A DNA stretch of 6,689 bases from Thermoplasmata archaeon. Lineage in GTDB: Archaea > Thermoplasmatota > Thermoplasmata > Thermoplasmatales > Thermoplasmataceae. Location of the stretch: positions 1 through 6,689 of the forward strand of contig JAKAUD010000022.1 of assembly GCA_021827885.1 (NCBI GenBank), in the 5' to 3' direction. Below the pieces are notes generated by a model. It saw nothing but the letters and a program-made list of their open reading frames with translations, searched no databases and had not been told where the DNA came from. Below, piece by piece: positions 1-5,710 of this stretch. The position numbers and the translations under genes were made by a program. Position 1 is the stretch's first letter; each line of letters starts with the position of its first letter.

Positions 1-2
1 GA

Positions 3-53
3 ATGATACTGTCTCACGCTGATCTCATCGACGAAATCCTGCCATTTTCGTGA
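3..53 (+). CDS. possible 3' end of an upstream gene (partial)
   Basis: From the left edge one plus-strand frame stays open for 16 codons, reading MILSHADLIDEILPFS, and stops with TGA one base before the tRNA begins. The composition fits the C-terminus of a soluble protein. If real, the tRNA would lie directly behind the gene, perhaps in the same transcript, which would explain why no TATA-like box is visible in the 53 bases before the tRNA. The opposite strand is also open over this stretch (a frame reading KWQDFVDEISV), so the assignment is weak. The family cannot be named from so few residues. Confidence 0.25.
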   Translation: MILSHADLIDEILPFS

Positions 54-126
54 GGGACCGTGGGGTAGCTTGGTATCCTACCAGCTTGGGGTGTTGGTAA
101 CTTGAGTTCAAATCTCAACGGTCCCA
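54..126 (+). tRNA. tRNA-Pro, anticodon GGG
   Basis: The cloverleaf folds by eye. The seven-base acceptor stem pairs GGGACCG (54-60) with CGGTCCC (119-125), followed by discriminator A126. The D arm is GGGT, a loop with AG and GGT, then TCCT. The anticodon stem pairs CCAGC with GTTGG around the loop TTGGGGT, giving anticodon GGG, which reads the Pro codon CCC. A four-base variable loop precedes the T arm TTGAG/TTCAAAT/CTCAA. There is no intron, and the 3' CCA is not encoded (ATTT follows), as is usual in archaea. The tRNA is intact and borders an accessory region, so it may be the anchor of an integrated island, although no second copy of its 3' end is visible in this window. Confidence 0.93.
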
Positions 127-145
127 TTTACAACTATAAGTAAGT

Positions 146-169
146 CCTACTTCCTAGTGGATAGGTAGG
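146..169. terminator. hairpin between tRNA-Pro and the convergent nuclease-like gene
   Basis: CCTA (146-149) and CCTA (153-156) pair with TAGG (162-165) and TAGG (166-169), giving a nested hairpin with loop GTGGA and a CTT bulge. It lies in the 88-base spacer between the 3' end of the tRNA and the 3' end of the leftward gene, where transcripts from both sides should end. No long T run follows on the plus strand. The role as terminator is inferred from position and symmetry alone. Confidence 0.3.
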
Positions 170-214
170 GATTCGATTGTTTAATTAAGTGGATACTACC
201 GAACACAATATTTA

Positions 215-1126
215 TTAGGGCAGTTTCCCAGTGTTAAACTTCCTTCCAATGTCAAAAATCTCATGCTCGCTTTTCCCTGCAATGATTGCATCTCTAACAA
301 GTTCTATTTGTTTCGGTATACCTTTTTCAAAACCTTCCATGGAAACAATTGGTATATTGTTTATCGTTCCGTAGAGTTCACCATAAACATCTACTATGAC
401 AGTATAGACAGCACTTGACCCGTGGATTTTTTTCAAGTTCAATATCTCTTCCCTGAGGTTAGAACTTTTCATCACTTCAACCGCGAGGATAGGATAGTTG
501 AATCGTCCATCAGGATTACCTAGCCAACCAGCTACATCTGCTCTTATTTGCTGACCGTATTTTTGTTTGAAATTCCCGAAACCAACACCGCCATACCCGA
601 ATACTCCATCTGCATCTGGTTTGCTCCTCCGTTCGTCTCTTTGCCATGTGTAATAATCACTCAAGGCGTTCTCATAGAACACTATTTCAGGGTATGGTTC
701 AATGCCCAGGGTTTTTAGGTATTCAACAATATCATTCTTCACCTTAATATGCCCTTCCGATTCTGGTAATTTTACTTGACCCTTTGCGATGGTCTTACTT
801 TTCTTATCTAAATATCTGTTGGTGGTTCTATCGGCGAATCTTTGAAGCGTCTTTTCCATATAGTCATTTTTATCATTTATTTTTACATCTACAAGGTCGT
901 CTGTTGTTTGGTTGTAAAAAAGGCCCTGCAATTCTTTAGGTTTACTCCAGATATAATCCTTCAAGGTTTTCTTGTTCAATTCAGCATATGAACATATTAT
1001 TTCTTTAACGTATTTTGGGACATCGTATTCTACTCCGTTGGAGAAATACAATACAATCTCATATCTATCTGGACACTTTTTACCCCAAGCAAACGACCCG
1101 TCCCTGTCTTCTACTCTGTCGCTCAT
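215..1126 (-). CDS. PD-(D/E)XK-like nuclease-fold protein, 303 aa
   Basis: This is a soluble protein with no signal peptide or membrane segment. Residues 1-120 are charged and not recognised. Residues 125-150 form a helix and strand (HIKVKNDIVEYL, then PYPEIVFYE). Residues 193-247 carry a PD-(D/E)XK-like core: R195-A-D197, then a strand PILAVEVMKSS with E217 and K220, then a helix and a strand (VYTVIVDV). The acidic residue and Lys are spaced E-x-x-K, not the usual E-x-K, as in some CoiA-like or otherwise degenerate members, so catalytic competence is uncertain. A Gly/Tyr-rich stretch (177-191) lies just before D197. The start ATG has no Shine-Dalgarno sequence but an A/T-rich box lies about 27 bases upstream, suggesting a leaderless message. 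It is transcribed away from the rest of the island. A defence or DNA-processing role is inferred, not shown. Confidence 0.75.
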   Translation of the reverse strand: MSDRVEDRDGSFAWGKKCPDRYEIVLYFSNGVEYDVPKYVKEIICSYAELNKKTLKDYIWSKPKELQGLFYNQTTDDLVDVKINDKNDYMEKTLQRFADRTTNRYLDKKSKTIAKGQVKLPESEGHIKVKNDIVEYLKTLGIEPYPEIVFYENALSDYYTWQRDERRSKPDADGVFGYGGVGFGNFKQKYGQQIRADVAGWLGNPDGRFNYPILAVEVMKSSNLREEILNLKKIHGSSAVYTVIVDVYGELYGTINNIPIVSMEGFEKGIPKQIELVRDAIIAGKSEHEIFDIGRKFNTGKLP

Positions 1127-1146
1127 ACAGATGCATTAGTCAGAAG

Positions 1147-1160
1147 AATAATAAATTTTT
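1147..1160. promoter_or_regulatory. A/T-rich box in the divergent intergenic region, TATA-like
   Basis: AATAATAAATTTTT lies in the 80-base gap between two divergent genes. Read leftward (AAAAATTTATTATT) its centre is about 27 bases before the ATG of the 303-residue gene, the spacing of an archaeal TATA box for a leaderless transcript. Read rightward it is about 53 bases before the ATG at 1207, which would leave a leader of roughly 25-30 bases. One box may serve both genes, since no other clear box is visible. This rests on spacing and composition only. Confidence 0.4.
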
Positions 1161-1206
1161 ACTCAAAGAGTAGAAAAACACTAAAAGAAGATAACAATAC
1201 ATAAGT

Positions 1207-1443
1207 ATGCTTCTCTCTCTTGTTGAAATAAAGGAGAAACTGAAACCACAACTCAAATCATTATGGGGAATAGATGATTTCAAGGTCGTCAGGGCAGGAC
1301 GCAAAGATAAGTTTTGGATCCTGATGGTAGAATATCAGGAATCAGAAAAAGGGCCTGCTGGAGTAGTTCAGTATTTCAAGACTAAAATCAGTGGCTTAAG
1401 CGTTGAAGGTGAAACTGGGAAAATAGAAGCACTCATTGATTAA
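1207..1443 (+). CDS. small protein of unknown function, 78 aa
   Basis: The family is not recognised. The pattern suggests an N-terminal amphipathic helix (residues 3-18, VEIKEKLKPQLKSLW) followed by alternating strands: DFKVVRAG (24-31), KFWILMVEYQ (35-44), GVVQYFKTKI (52-61) and a last strand near KIEALI (72-77). This alpha-plus-beta layout recalls small PepSY- or GvpO-like proteins, a fold impression only. There is no signal peptide or membrane segment. Codon use matches the neighbouring genes and the stop lies 15 bases before the start of the broken aspartic protease gene, so the two were probably co-transcribed. The start ATG lacks a strong Shine-Dalgarno sequence; an in-frame alternative downstream would remove the helix, so this start is preferred. 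Confidence 0.7.
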   Translation: MLLSLVEIKEKLKPQLKSLWGIDDFKVVRAGRKDKFWILMVEYQESEKGPAGVVQYFKTKISGLSVEGETGKIEALID

Positions 1444-1458
1444 TGACACTGGTCGCAT

Positions 1459-1852
1459 ATGGGTGAAGTCTACTTCAAAGTGCAAATAAACGGGTCACGA
1501 CTACAACCCCACGTGAATGCATTATTAGATACTGGGTCTTCTTTCAGTGTACTAGGATACGAACTAGCTGACGGACATCTTACCTTTGATATTGGTGAAG
1601 AGAATTATGATTCCAGATACTAAAGAAAAACAGACATTCGGAACACTGAGGTTTGAGAGTATAAACATTGGTGGATTTATAATTACACATCCAAGGTTCA
1701 CAACATTTGTATTGATGGAAATAGCAGATGAAGCGCTAGTAGGCAACCCATTAATGCAATATATGGAAATAAGCACGTCCTCTATCATTGCGGAATCGAG
1801 TTCTCTCCTGTCGTTCCACCCTTTTCTATATCTCTCTTTTCTTGCTGCCTGA
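1459..1852 (+). pseudogene. frameshifted retropepsin-like (clan AA) aspartic protease
   Basis: The first frame starts at ATG 1459 (MGEVYFKVQINGS, the typical opening of clan AA single-domain aspartic proteases) and carries the active-site motif LLDTGSS with D24. It stops at TAA 1621-1623 after only 54 residues. The frame one base over, open from 1568, supplies the missing second half: FESINIGGFII, then ALVGNPLMQYMEI (about 1733-1771), which matches the strand and the 'LLG' turn that closes the retropepsin fold. A one-base shift between 1568 and 1623 therefore splits an ORF of roughly 110 codons. Family-like sequence ends near 1780; the rest of the second frame to 1852 reads like antisense. 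Such proteins work as homodimers with one Asp per subunit. A sequencing error or recoding is possible, but the poor 3' end favours decay. Confidence 0.6.
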
Positions 1853-1908
1853 ATCTGAATGTCGTCAGGCAAATACAGCGATTCTCCCTTCCTGTTCAAG
1901 CAAAGCAT
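1789..1908 (-). pseudogene. possible leftward gene fragment, about 40 codons
   Basis: On the minus strand, ATG 1908 opens a stretch that reads like a genuine soluble protein: LYLPDDIQIQ followed by AARKERYRKGWNDRRELD, with AGA/AGG Arg codons as in the neighbouring genes. Below about 1789 the same frame continues only as the antisense of the aspartic protease remnant and loses this character. It may be the 5' remnant of another gene joined to the protease remnant, or chance. The family is not recognised. No convincing Shine-Dalgarno sequence precedes it; a TAATAAA-like box lies about 35 bases upstream. Confidence 0.22.
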
Positions 1909-1978
1909 TGCCAATTATTGACATGCAAACTGTAACAACCTTTATTAGGCGTTTTGGGGTAAAACAATCCGGTAAGAG

Positions 1979-2095
1979 TTGGATGAATCATTTGAAACAA
2001 ATCGGAAAAGCAGTTGTGCAGTATCGATAGAGATTAAGGAGACTTTGAAGGTGGGGAAAAAATACGGATTAGAGGGAGTCGTTAAATATGAATAA
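1979..2095 (+). CDS. short ORF or 3' remnant, 38 aa, overlapping the next start
   Basis: This frame is open from just after TAA 1973-1975 and ends at TAA 2093-2095, overlapping the ATG of the next gene at 2088 by eight bases. From TTG 1979 it would encode 38 residues ending in SIEIKETLKVGKKYGLEG and a VVKYE tail, with plausible helical character and local codon preference. The frame upstream (ATG 1923, MQTVTTFIRRFGVKQSG) looks similarly protein-like in another phase, so the two may be halves of a small gene of about 57 codons broken by a shift near 1973-1980. No family is recognised. Overlap with the next start suggests former translational coupling. Confidence 0.3.
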   Translation: MDESFETNRKSSCAVSIEIKETLKVGKKYGLEGVVKYE

Positions 2096-2432
2096 AGAGA
2101 CTGGTGAAGCGATGAAGAACTACTTGGCGTCATATGTTGATTTACTCGTGCAAAAATTTAGCAACAGAGAATATGCCATATATTACTGCGAGGAAGATGA
2201 AGCTGAGCCTTACAAAAGCAGTGGTGAAGCCATATTTGAGCACGAGACCAAAAGTAAGAAGAACAGATGGTACAGGTATTACTCTTGGAACAATTATACT
2301 CAGAAATTTATAACCAGAGAAGTTAATAGAGATGAGGTCAGGGAACTTCTGACAGAAATCACTAAAAATAGCAGGTGTCCATTGAACGAATACGATACTG
2401 AAATGTTCAAGGAATTCGGGGTTGAAATTTGA
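2088..2432 (+). CDS. protein of unknown function, 114 aa
   Basis: The product is not recognised. It is a soluble, charged, Tyr-rich protein. A helix (residues 9-26, MKNYLASYVDLLVQKF) leads into a strand (EYAIYYCEED), then two more probable strands (GEAIFEHETK and RWYRYYSWNNYTQKF), and a helix-rich C-terminus (VNRDEVRELLTEI). There is one Cys in each half (YYC and SRC), too few for a metal site. A GAGGGAG Shine-Dalgarno-like sequence lies about 9 bases before ATG 2088. An internal ATG at 2112 has GGTGA six bases upstream and would drop eight residues, so the start is not certain. It is the first of several rightward genes leading to the methyltransferase cassette. Confidence 0.68.
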   Translation: MNKETGEAMKNYLASYVDLLVQKFSNREYAIYYCEEDEAEPYKSSGEAIFEHETKSKKNRWYRYYSWNNYTQKFITREVNRDEVRELLTEITKNSRCPLNEYDTEMFKEFGVEI

Positions 2433-2476
2433 AACTTAAGCTAGTCGATTTCGAGATTTTGAAGGGGTGAAAAAAC
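2430..2476 (+). promoter_or_regulatory. spacer with strong Shine-Dalgarno sequence before the 55-aa gene
   Basis: The stop codon of the preceding gene begins the octamer TGAAACTT, and the spacer ends with AAGGGGTGAAAAAAC before ATG 2477. GGGGTGA, seven bases from the start, is a near-full complement of the archaeal 16S 3' end. The next spacer (2642-2671) has the same plan: TGAAACTT at the stop codon and AAGGGGTAAA before the start. Confidence 0.5.
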
Positions 2477-2644
2477 ATGGACAGAAAAGAGATAGAGTTT
2501 GAGTTCGAGCGGGCAACGAAGAACACCTACAGGTTCCAGGAGAAGACCACGGGATCGCCTGTGATAGGCACTCTGTATGTCCAGAAGTCTGTGTTCGGTT
2601 CAAAGGAGCCGAAGAAGGTGAAGGTTACGGTGGAGTGGGAATGA
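2477..2644 (+). CDS. small conserved-type protein, 55 aa (TKNTYRF ... IGTLYVQK pattern)
   Basis: This is a complete short gene with an excellent Shine-Dalgarno sequence. The product has an acidic start (EIEFEFERA), TKNTYRF at 14-20, IGTLYVQKS at 30-38 and a basic, strand-like tail ending VKVTVEWE. The 'TKNTYRF...IGTLYVQK...P..i.VT.E' pattern is one I associate with a small uncharacterised protein family of prokaryotes; this is recall, not a search. It should form a compact beta-rich fold. No function is known to me. Its third codon positions are richer in G and C (GAG, AAG, GTG, TTC, ACG) than the genes on either side, so it may have a separate origin. It lies 44 bases after the 114-aa gene and 27 bases before the next start, consistent with one operon. 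Confidence 0.75.
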   Translation: MDRKEIEFEFERATKNTYRFQEKTTGSPVIGTLYVQKSVFGSKEPKKVKVTVEWE

Positions 2645-2671
2645 AACTTCAGAGAAGAAGGGGTAAATAAT

Positions 2672-3196
2672 ATGTTTGAGAAATTAAACTACGATGATAG
2701 AGCAGAAAAATTTGGAGTTATAGCAAAGATAAAGAATGATGATGGAAACGATAATGAAGAAAGAAGAACAAGGGTTTTTCGCAAAGATATCACTCCGAAA
2801 GAGAAGGACTACAGAGACCTGATGAGAAGTGGTGAGTGGCTCGACGTTCACTCCACAGATCCGAAGAACAAAAAATGGGAATGGGGTACACCCTCTGATT
2901 ATTTAGGAAAGGGAACTAAACTGTTGCTTTTTGACAAAATTGAAAATGGAATAACAGTAACTGCTGATATCAACCCTAAAGCAGCGTTTTATGACTATAG
3001 TAATTATTACAAAGTGAGAAATGTAATGGTGGGAAAACCTCTAATTCTTGACAAACCGATTCCTGCTACTTTGATTGTCAGTTGTGGACTTAAAGAACCA
3101 TCCAGTTTAGGAGTAATTCCATCTGAAGAAATAACTGAGAAGCAATATGATGACCTGATGGGAAAGTATGACGGCTGGAAAAGGGGTGCTATATAA
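2672..3196 (+). CDS. protein of unknown function, 174 aa
   Basis: The product is soluble, with no signal peptide or membrane segment. The N-terminal 45 residues are charged (GVIAKIKND, then an acidic/basic run). Residues 45-58 contain a short helix (DYRDLMRSGEW). Residues 76-145 look beta-rich: YLGKGTKLLLF, NGITVTADI, YYKVRNVMVGKPLIL and IPATLIVSCGL. A small beta-barrel is possible, which could bind nucleic acid in the manner of PUA-like domains, but no diagnostic motif is present and I do not assign one. A GGGGT Shine-Dalgarno sequence lies nine bases before ATG. The gene ends 47 bases before the ParB-like gene, in the same direction, so it may belong to the same functional unit. Confidence 0.7.
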   Translation: MFEKLNYDDRAEKFGVIAKIKNDDGNDNEERRTRVFRKDITPKEKDYRDLMRSGEWLDVHSTDPKNKKWEWGTPSDYLGKGTKLLLFDKIENGITVTADINPKAAFYDYSNYYKVRNVMVGKPLILDKPIPATLIVSCGLKEPSSLGVIPSEEITEKQYDDLMGKYDGWKRGAI

Positions 3197-3243
3197 GTAC
3201 AAGCACACCAGGAGTCTGGAAAGCAAAATACTGAGGTGAAAAA

Positions 3244-4740
3244 ATGGATGGAAACGAATTTGGGAAGCCCGGGACCCTAGCTGAGATGGATATAGACAAC
3301 CTTTTACTGAATAGGGAAAATTTCAGAATAGATTTTAACTCGGGAAGTACCGAAGGTGACGTAGTTAAGAAATTGTTTGATGAGGAAGAAATCATTGAAA
3401 TGGCAGAGGATATTGTTTCTTTCGGCGGACTCTACCCCCACGAAAACCTATTGGTTGTCCACGAAGCCGGAAAAACAATAGTACTGGAGGGGAATAGAAG
3501 AACATTGGCAATTAAGTGTCTGGTTAATCATTCATTAGTTCCAACCGAATACAAACAGAAATTTAAGGAAAGGATAGGAAGCATAGGCGAGGATTTTATC
3601 ACTAAAGTAAGGAAGGTGAATGTCGCATTTGTAAGCTCTCGCCATGATGCTCTGCGAATCATAGCCGATAAGCATTCGGACATCGGATTCAGAAAATGGG
3701 GACAGGTATCTCAGTGGAACTTTGTGAAGACGGTTTTTGATATGCAAGGAAAGGATGCCACGAAGACTGCTGAATTTTTGGGAACAGAAAAAAGCATAGT
3801 AATTAATTATTGTAAACATCATAATCTCCTTGCCTACATAAGAGGTTTAGGTTTCTGGGACGACGAAAAGTTACGGGATGAAATCAACAAAAACAGACTG
3901 GAACCCACTAGAATGACCAGGGCACTTGGATTCACTGACATCAATAATTCTCTGGGATTGACTTATACTAACCAATATGAAATAAACCCTTCTATAGGCA
4001 CGTCAAGGGAGAAATTTAACTTCATACTGTTCAAATTTGCCAAAAGTTCATTAACTGATGTAGATGCATCCCGGATCGATACAAGAACTTCGAAAGAGGA
4101 TATTCTTTCCCTTATAGATAACTGGAAATCTGAGTATGACGTTGCTCACCCACCGTCGCATCAACCAGCTGGCGCCCCCCAAGGTAACGCAAATAATGGG
4201 TCACCTGTTACACCAGCAACTCCAGCACCTTCTATAATTCCTACGCAAATGAGCCCAGTTAGAGGCATAACAGCTGGGATGACCAAGCACGCGAAACCGG
4301 AGAAATATTTTGGGAGTCTGCGAAAAAATTTGGCAGTGAATGATCAAAGACTAATAAGATTAACATACGAACTTAGTAAAAATAATATGAGCTCTATGCC
4401 AGCCGCTGGTGTTATGTTGATTCGTTCATTGTTAGATTCTTCCTTAAGATATCAGATTACCTTCAAAAACAAGAAGCCAGATATGGAAAGGTTGTATGGA
4501 AAGGGCTCCGAGAAAATAGACTTGGACGAGGTAATAAGGTTCACCATAAACAATGTTTCAGACCTATTCAAAGAACCCAAGCTGGCTAAGGAAAGTTTGG
4601 AGCGTGTTCAAAGCCAGCACAGGAAGTACTTTAACTCCATAGTTCACGGTTCATGGCTCGATCCTACTGCATCTGCCATAGAGGGGATTGCGGGTGACAT
4701 TCGAGAGTTACTTCGAGCTATTTTAAGTGGAAACGCATAA
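3244..4740 (+). CDS. ParB/sulfiredoxin-fold protein with HTH-like segment and helical C-terminal domain, 498 aa
   Basis: Residues 15-95 match the ParB N-terminal (ParB/Srx-like) domain: a strand with MDIDNLLLN, an NFRI turn, helix EIIEMAEDIVSFGG, strand NLLVVHEAGKTIVLEGNRR and helix LAIKCL. E82-G-N-R-R86 corresponds to the G-x-R-R phosphate-binding box that binds or cleaves nucleotide triphosphate in this superfamily. Residues 155-193 are helical and include a helix-turn-helix-like stretch (DATKTAEFLGTEKSIVINY). A low-complexity linker rich in Pro, Ala, Ser and Thr (301-338) joins a helical domain (353-498) with MLIRSLLDSSLRY and YFNSIVHG, somewhat HEPN-like although the R-to-H spacing is not canonical. 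Full-length chromosome-partitioning ParB is shorter and differs in its C-terminus; no ParA is near. GAGGTGA lies seven bases before ATG. Immediately upstream of a methyltransferase and nuclease, it may be a DNA-binding or NTP-using partner of that system. Confidence 0.8.
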   Translation: MDGNEFGKPGTLAEMDIDNLLLNRENFRIDFNSGSTEGDVVKKLFDEEEIIEMAEDIVSFGGLYPHENLLVVHEAGKTIVLEGNRRTLAIKCLVNHSLVPTEYKQKFKERIGSIGEDFITKVRKVNVAFVSSRHDALRIIADKHSDIGFRKWGQVSQWNFVKTVFDMQGKDATKTAEFLGTEKSIVINYCKHHNLLAYIRGLGFWDDEKLRDEINKNRLEPTRMTRALGFTDINNSLGLTYTNQYEINPSIGTSREKFNFILFKFAKSSLTDVDASRIDTRTSKEDILSLIDNWKSEYDVAHPPSHQPAGAPQGNANNGSPVTPATPAPSIIPTQMSPVRGITAGMTKHAKPEKYFGSLRKNLAVNDQRLIRLTYELSKNNMSSMPAAGVMLIRSLLDSSLRYQITFKNKKPDMERLYGKGSEKIDLDEVIRFTINNVSDLFKEPKLAKESLERVQSQHRKYFNSIVHGSWLDPTASAIEGIAGDIRELLRAILSGNA

Positions 4741-4757
4741 AGTTTATGCAAAGGTAG

Positions 4758-4770
4758 GGAAAATTTAGGC
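4758..4770 (+). promoter_or_regulatory. candidate TATA-like box before the methyltransferase gene
   Basis: The 50-base gap before ATG 4791 contains GAAAATTTAGGCC, centred about 27 bases upstream of the ATG, and no Shine-Dalgarno sequence close to the start. This is what a leaderless archaeal promoter would look like, and would let the methyltransferase and nuclease genes be transcribed separately from the ParB-like gene. It is a weak match judged by spacing. Confidence 0.3.
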
Positions 4771-4790
4771 CAAGGTCGTGATACTATAAA

Positions 4791-5690
4791 ATGAAACCGA
4801 CAGTTACCCCATTAAGATACCCCGGAGGAAAGACATGGATCTTGCCCTATATCAAGGAGTTTTTAAGATTCCATCATATGAATCTGGGAACCATAGTTGA
4901 GCCCTTTGCGGGAAGTGCCTCTGTCTCAATTGGTCTATTGAAGGATAATCTTGCCGACTTAGCATATATATGTGAGAATGACCCATTGATCTTTGCATTT
5001 TGGGAATCCGTTTTATATAGAAATAATGAGTTTATTGAATCTGTCAGACATCTTCAAATCACTATGGACACATGGTATGATTTCAAAAAATACCTTGAAC
5101 ATGATGTAAAAGCGAAATACGATAGTATTGAATTGGGTTTGGCCTTTTTGTTTTATAATAGAACGAATTATTCCGGAATCATAAAAGCAGGGCCTATTGG
5201 AGGAAAACGTCAGTTATCGAAATATACGATGCAGTGCAGGTTCAACATTGACAGAATAATCAAGAAAATTCACGAACTCGCCGAACTTTCTGACAAGGTA
5301 AAGATATTTTTTTCAGACGGGATAGATTTTATCAGAAAATTTGATAGATCGGTTTATGAAAGTGATGTTTTCTTTTATATTGATCCACCATACTATAATG
5401 CCGGCAAAGTCCTATACAGAAATTACTTCAACGATGATGATCATAGCAAACTTGCAAGTATACTAACTGAAATGGAAACACCTTGGCTTGTAAGCTACGA
5501 TGAGTCAGATTTTATATACGGACTTTACACTACTTCCAAGTCTCACTATGTTTATACTGATTATCAAGCAGGAAACCTAAAACGTGGAATGCGGGAACTA
5601 CTTTTTTCAAACAGAAAAATACCACCAATAGCAACTGAGGTGAAAATTGATGCGGGAATAACAAGGAATAGACACTTTGAATTGATATAA
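4791..5690 (+). CDS. D12-class (Dam/DpnM-like) DNA adenine N6-methyltransferase, 299 aa
   Basis: It transfers a methyl group from S-adenosylmethionine to the N6 of adenine in a DNA target. All family landmarks are present: LRYPGGK (8-14), the Dam-family N-terminal signature; motif I VEPFAGSAS (36-44), the cofactor loop; FYNRTNYSGI (121-130), the counterpart of the family's 'NR..xNG' segment; the catalytic motif IV DPPYYN (198-203); and YIDPP preceded by the hydrophobic strand VFF. Length is normal for the class (about 260-300). The C-terminal half includes the family's RGMREL-like segment near 265-270. Members of this group often modify GATC, but the target-recognition region (roughly 60-190) does not allow the site to be read. 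It ends 20 bases before the nuclease-like gene, so it is probably the modification half of a restriction-modification pair. Confidence 0.95.
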   Translation: MKPTVTPLRYPGGKTWILPYIKEFLRFHHMNLGTIVEPFAGSASVSIGLLKDNLADLAYICENDPLIFAFWESVLYRNNEFIESVRHLQITMDTWYDFKKYLEHDVKAKYDSIELGLAFLFYNRTNYSGIIKAGPIGGKRQLSKYTMQCRFNIDRIIKKIHELAELSDKVKIFFSDGIDFIRKFDRSVYESDVFFYIDPPYYNAGKVLYRNYFNDDDHSKLASILTEMETPWLVSYDESDFIYGLYTTSKSHYVYTDYQAGNLKRGMRELLFSNRKIPPIATEVKIDAGITRNRHFELI

Positions 5691-5699
5691 TGATAATAT

Positions 5700-5704
5700 G
5701 GTGA
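5700..5704 (+). promoter_or_regulatory. Shine-Dalgarno sequence deciding a TTG start
   Basis: GGTGA lies six bases before TTG 5711. It also overlaps ATG 5704, which opens an out-of-frame ORF of only eight codons ending at TGA 5728-5730. The spacing favours TTG 5711 for the nuclease-like gene. The next in-frame candidate, ATG 5732, has no comparable site and would remove seven residues. Confidence 0.5.
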
Positions 5705-5710
5705 TGAAAG

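Noticed and set aside
1945..2133. 62-codon minus-strand frame across the debris region
   Set aside because: Its Ser/Phe/Leu-rich sequence is typical of antisense to charged coding sequence, and it overlaps the start of the 114-aa gene.
3189..3395. 68-codon minus-strand frame overlapping the start of the ParB-like gene
   Set aside because: It covers the spacer carrying that gene's Shine-Dalgarno sequence and its ParB-fold N-terminus; Ser/Pro/Phe-rich antisense composition.
3535..3822. 95-codon open frame on the minus strand inside the ParB-like gene
   Set aside because: It is antisense to a well-supported coding region and its composition (hydrophobic, Ser/Leu-rich) is typical of an antisense translation.
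3244..4740. Chromosome or plasmid partition ParB
   Set aside because: No ParA-type Walker ATPase and no obvious cluster of parS-like palindromes in the window, and the C-terminal architecture differs; only the fold is shared.
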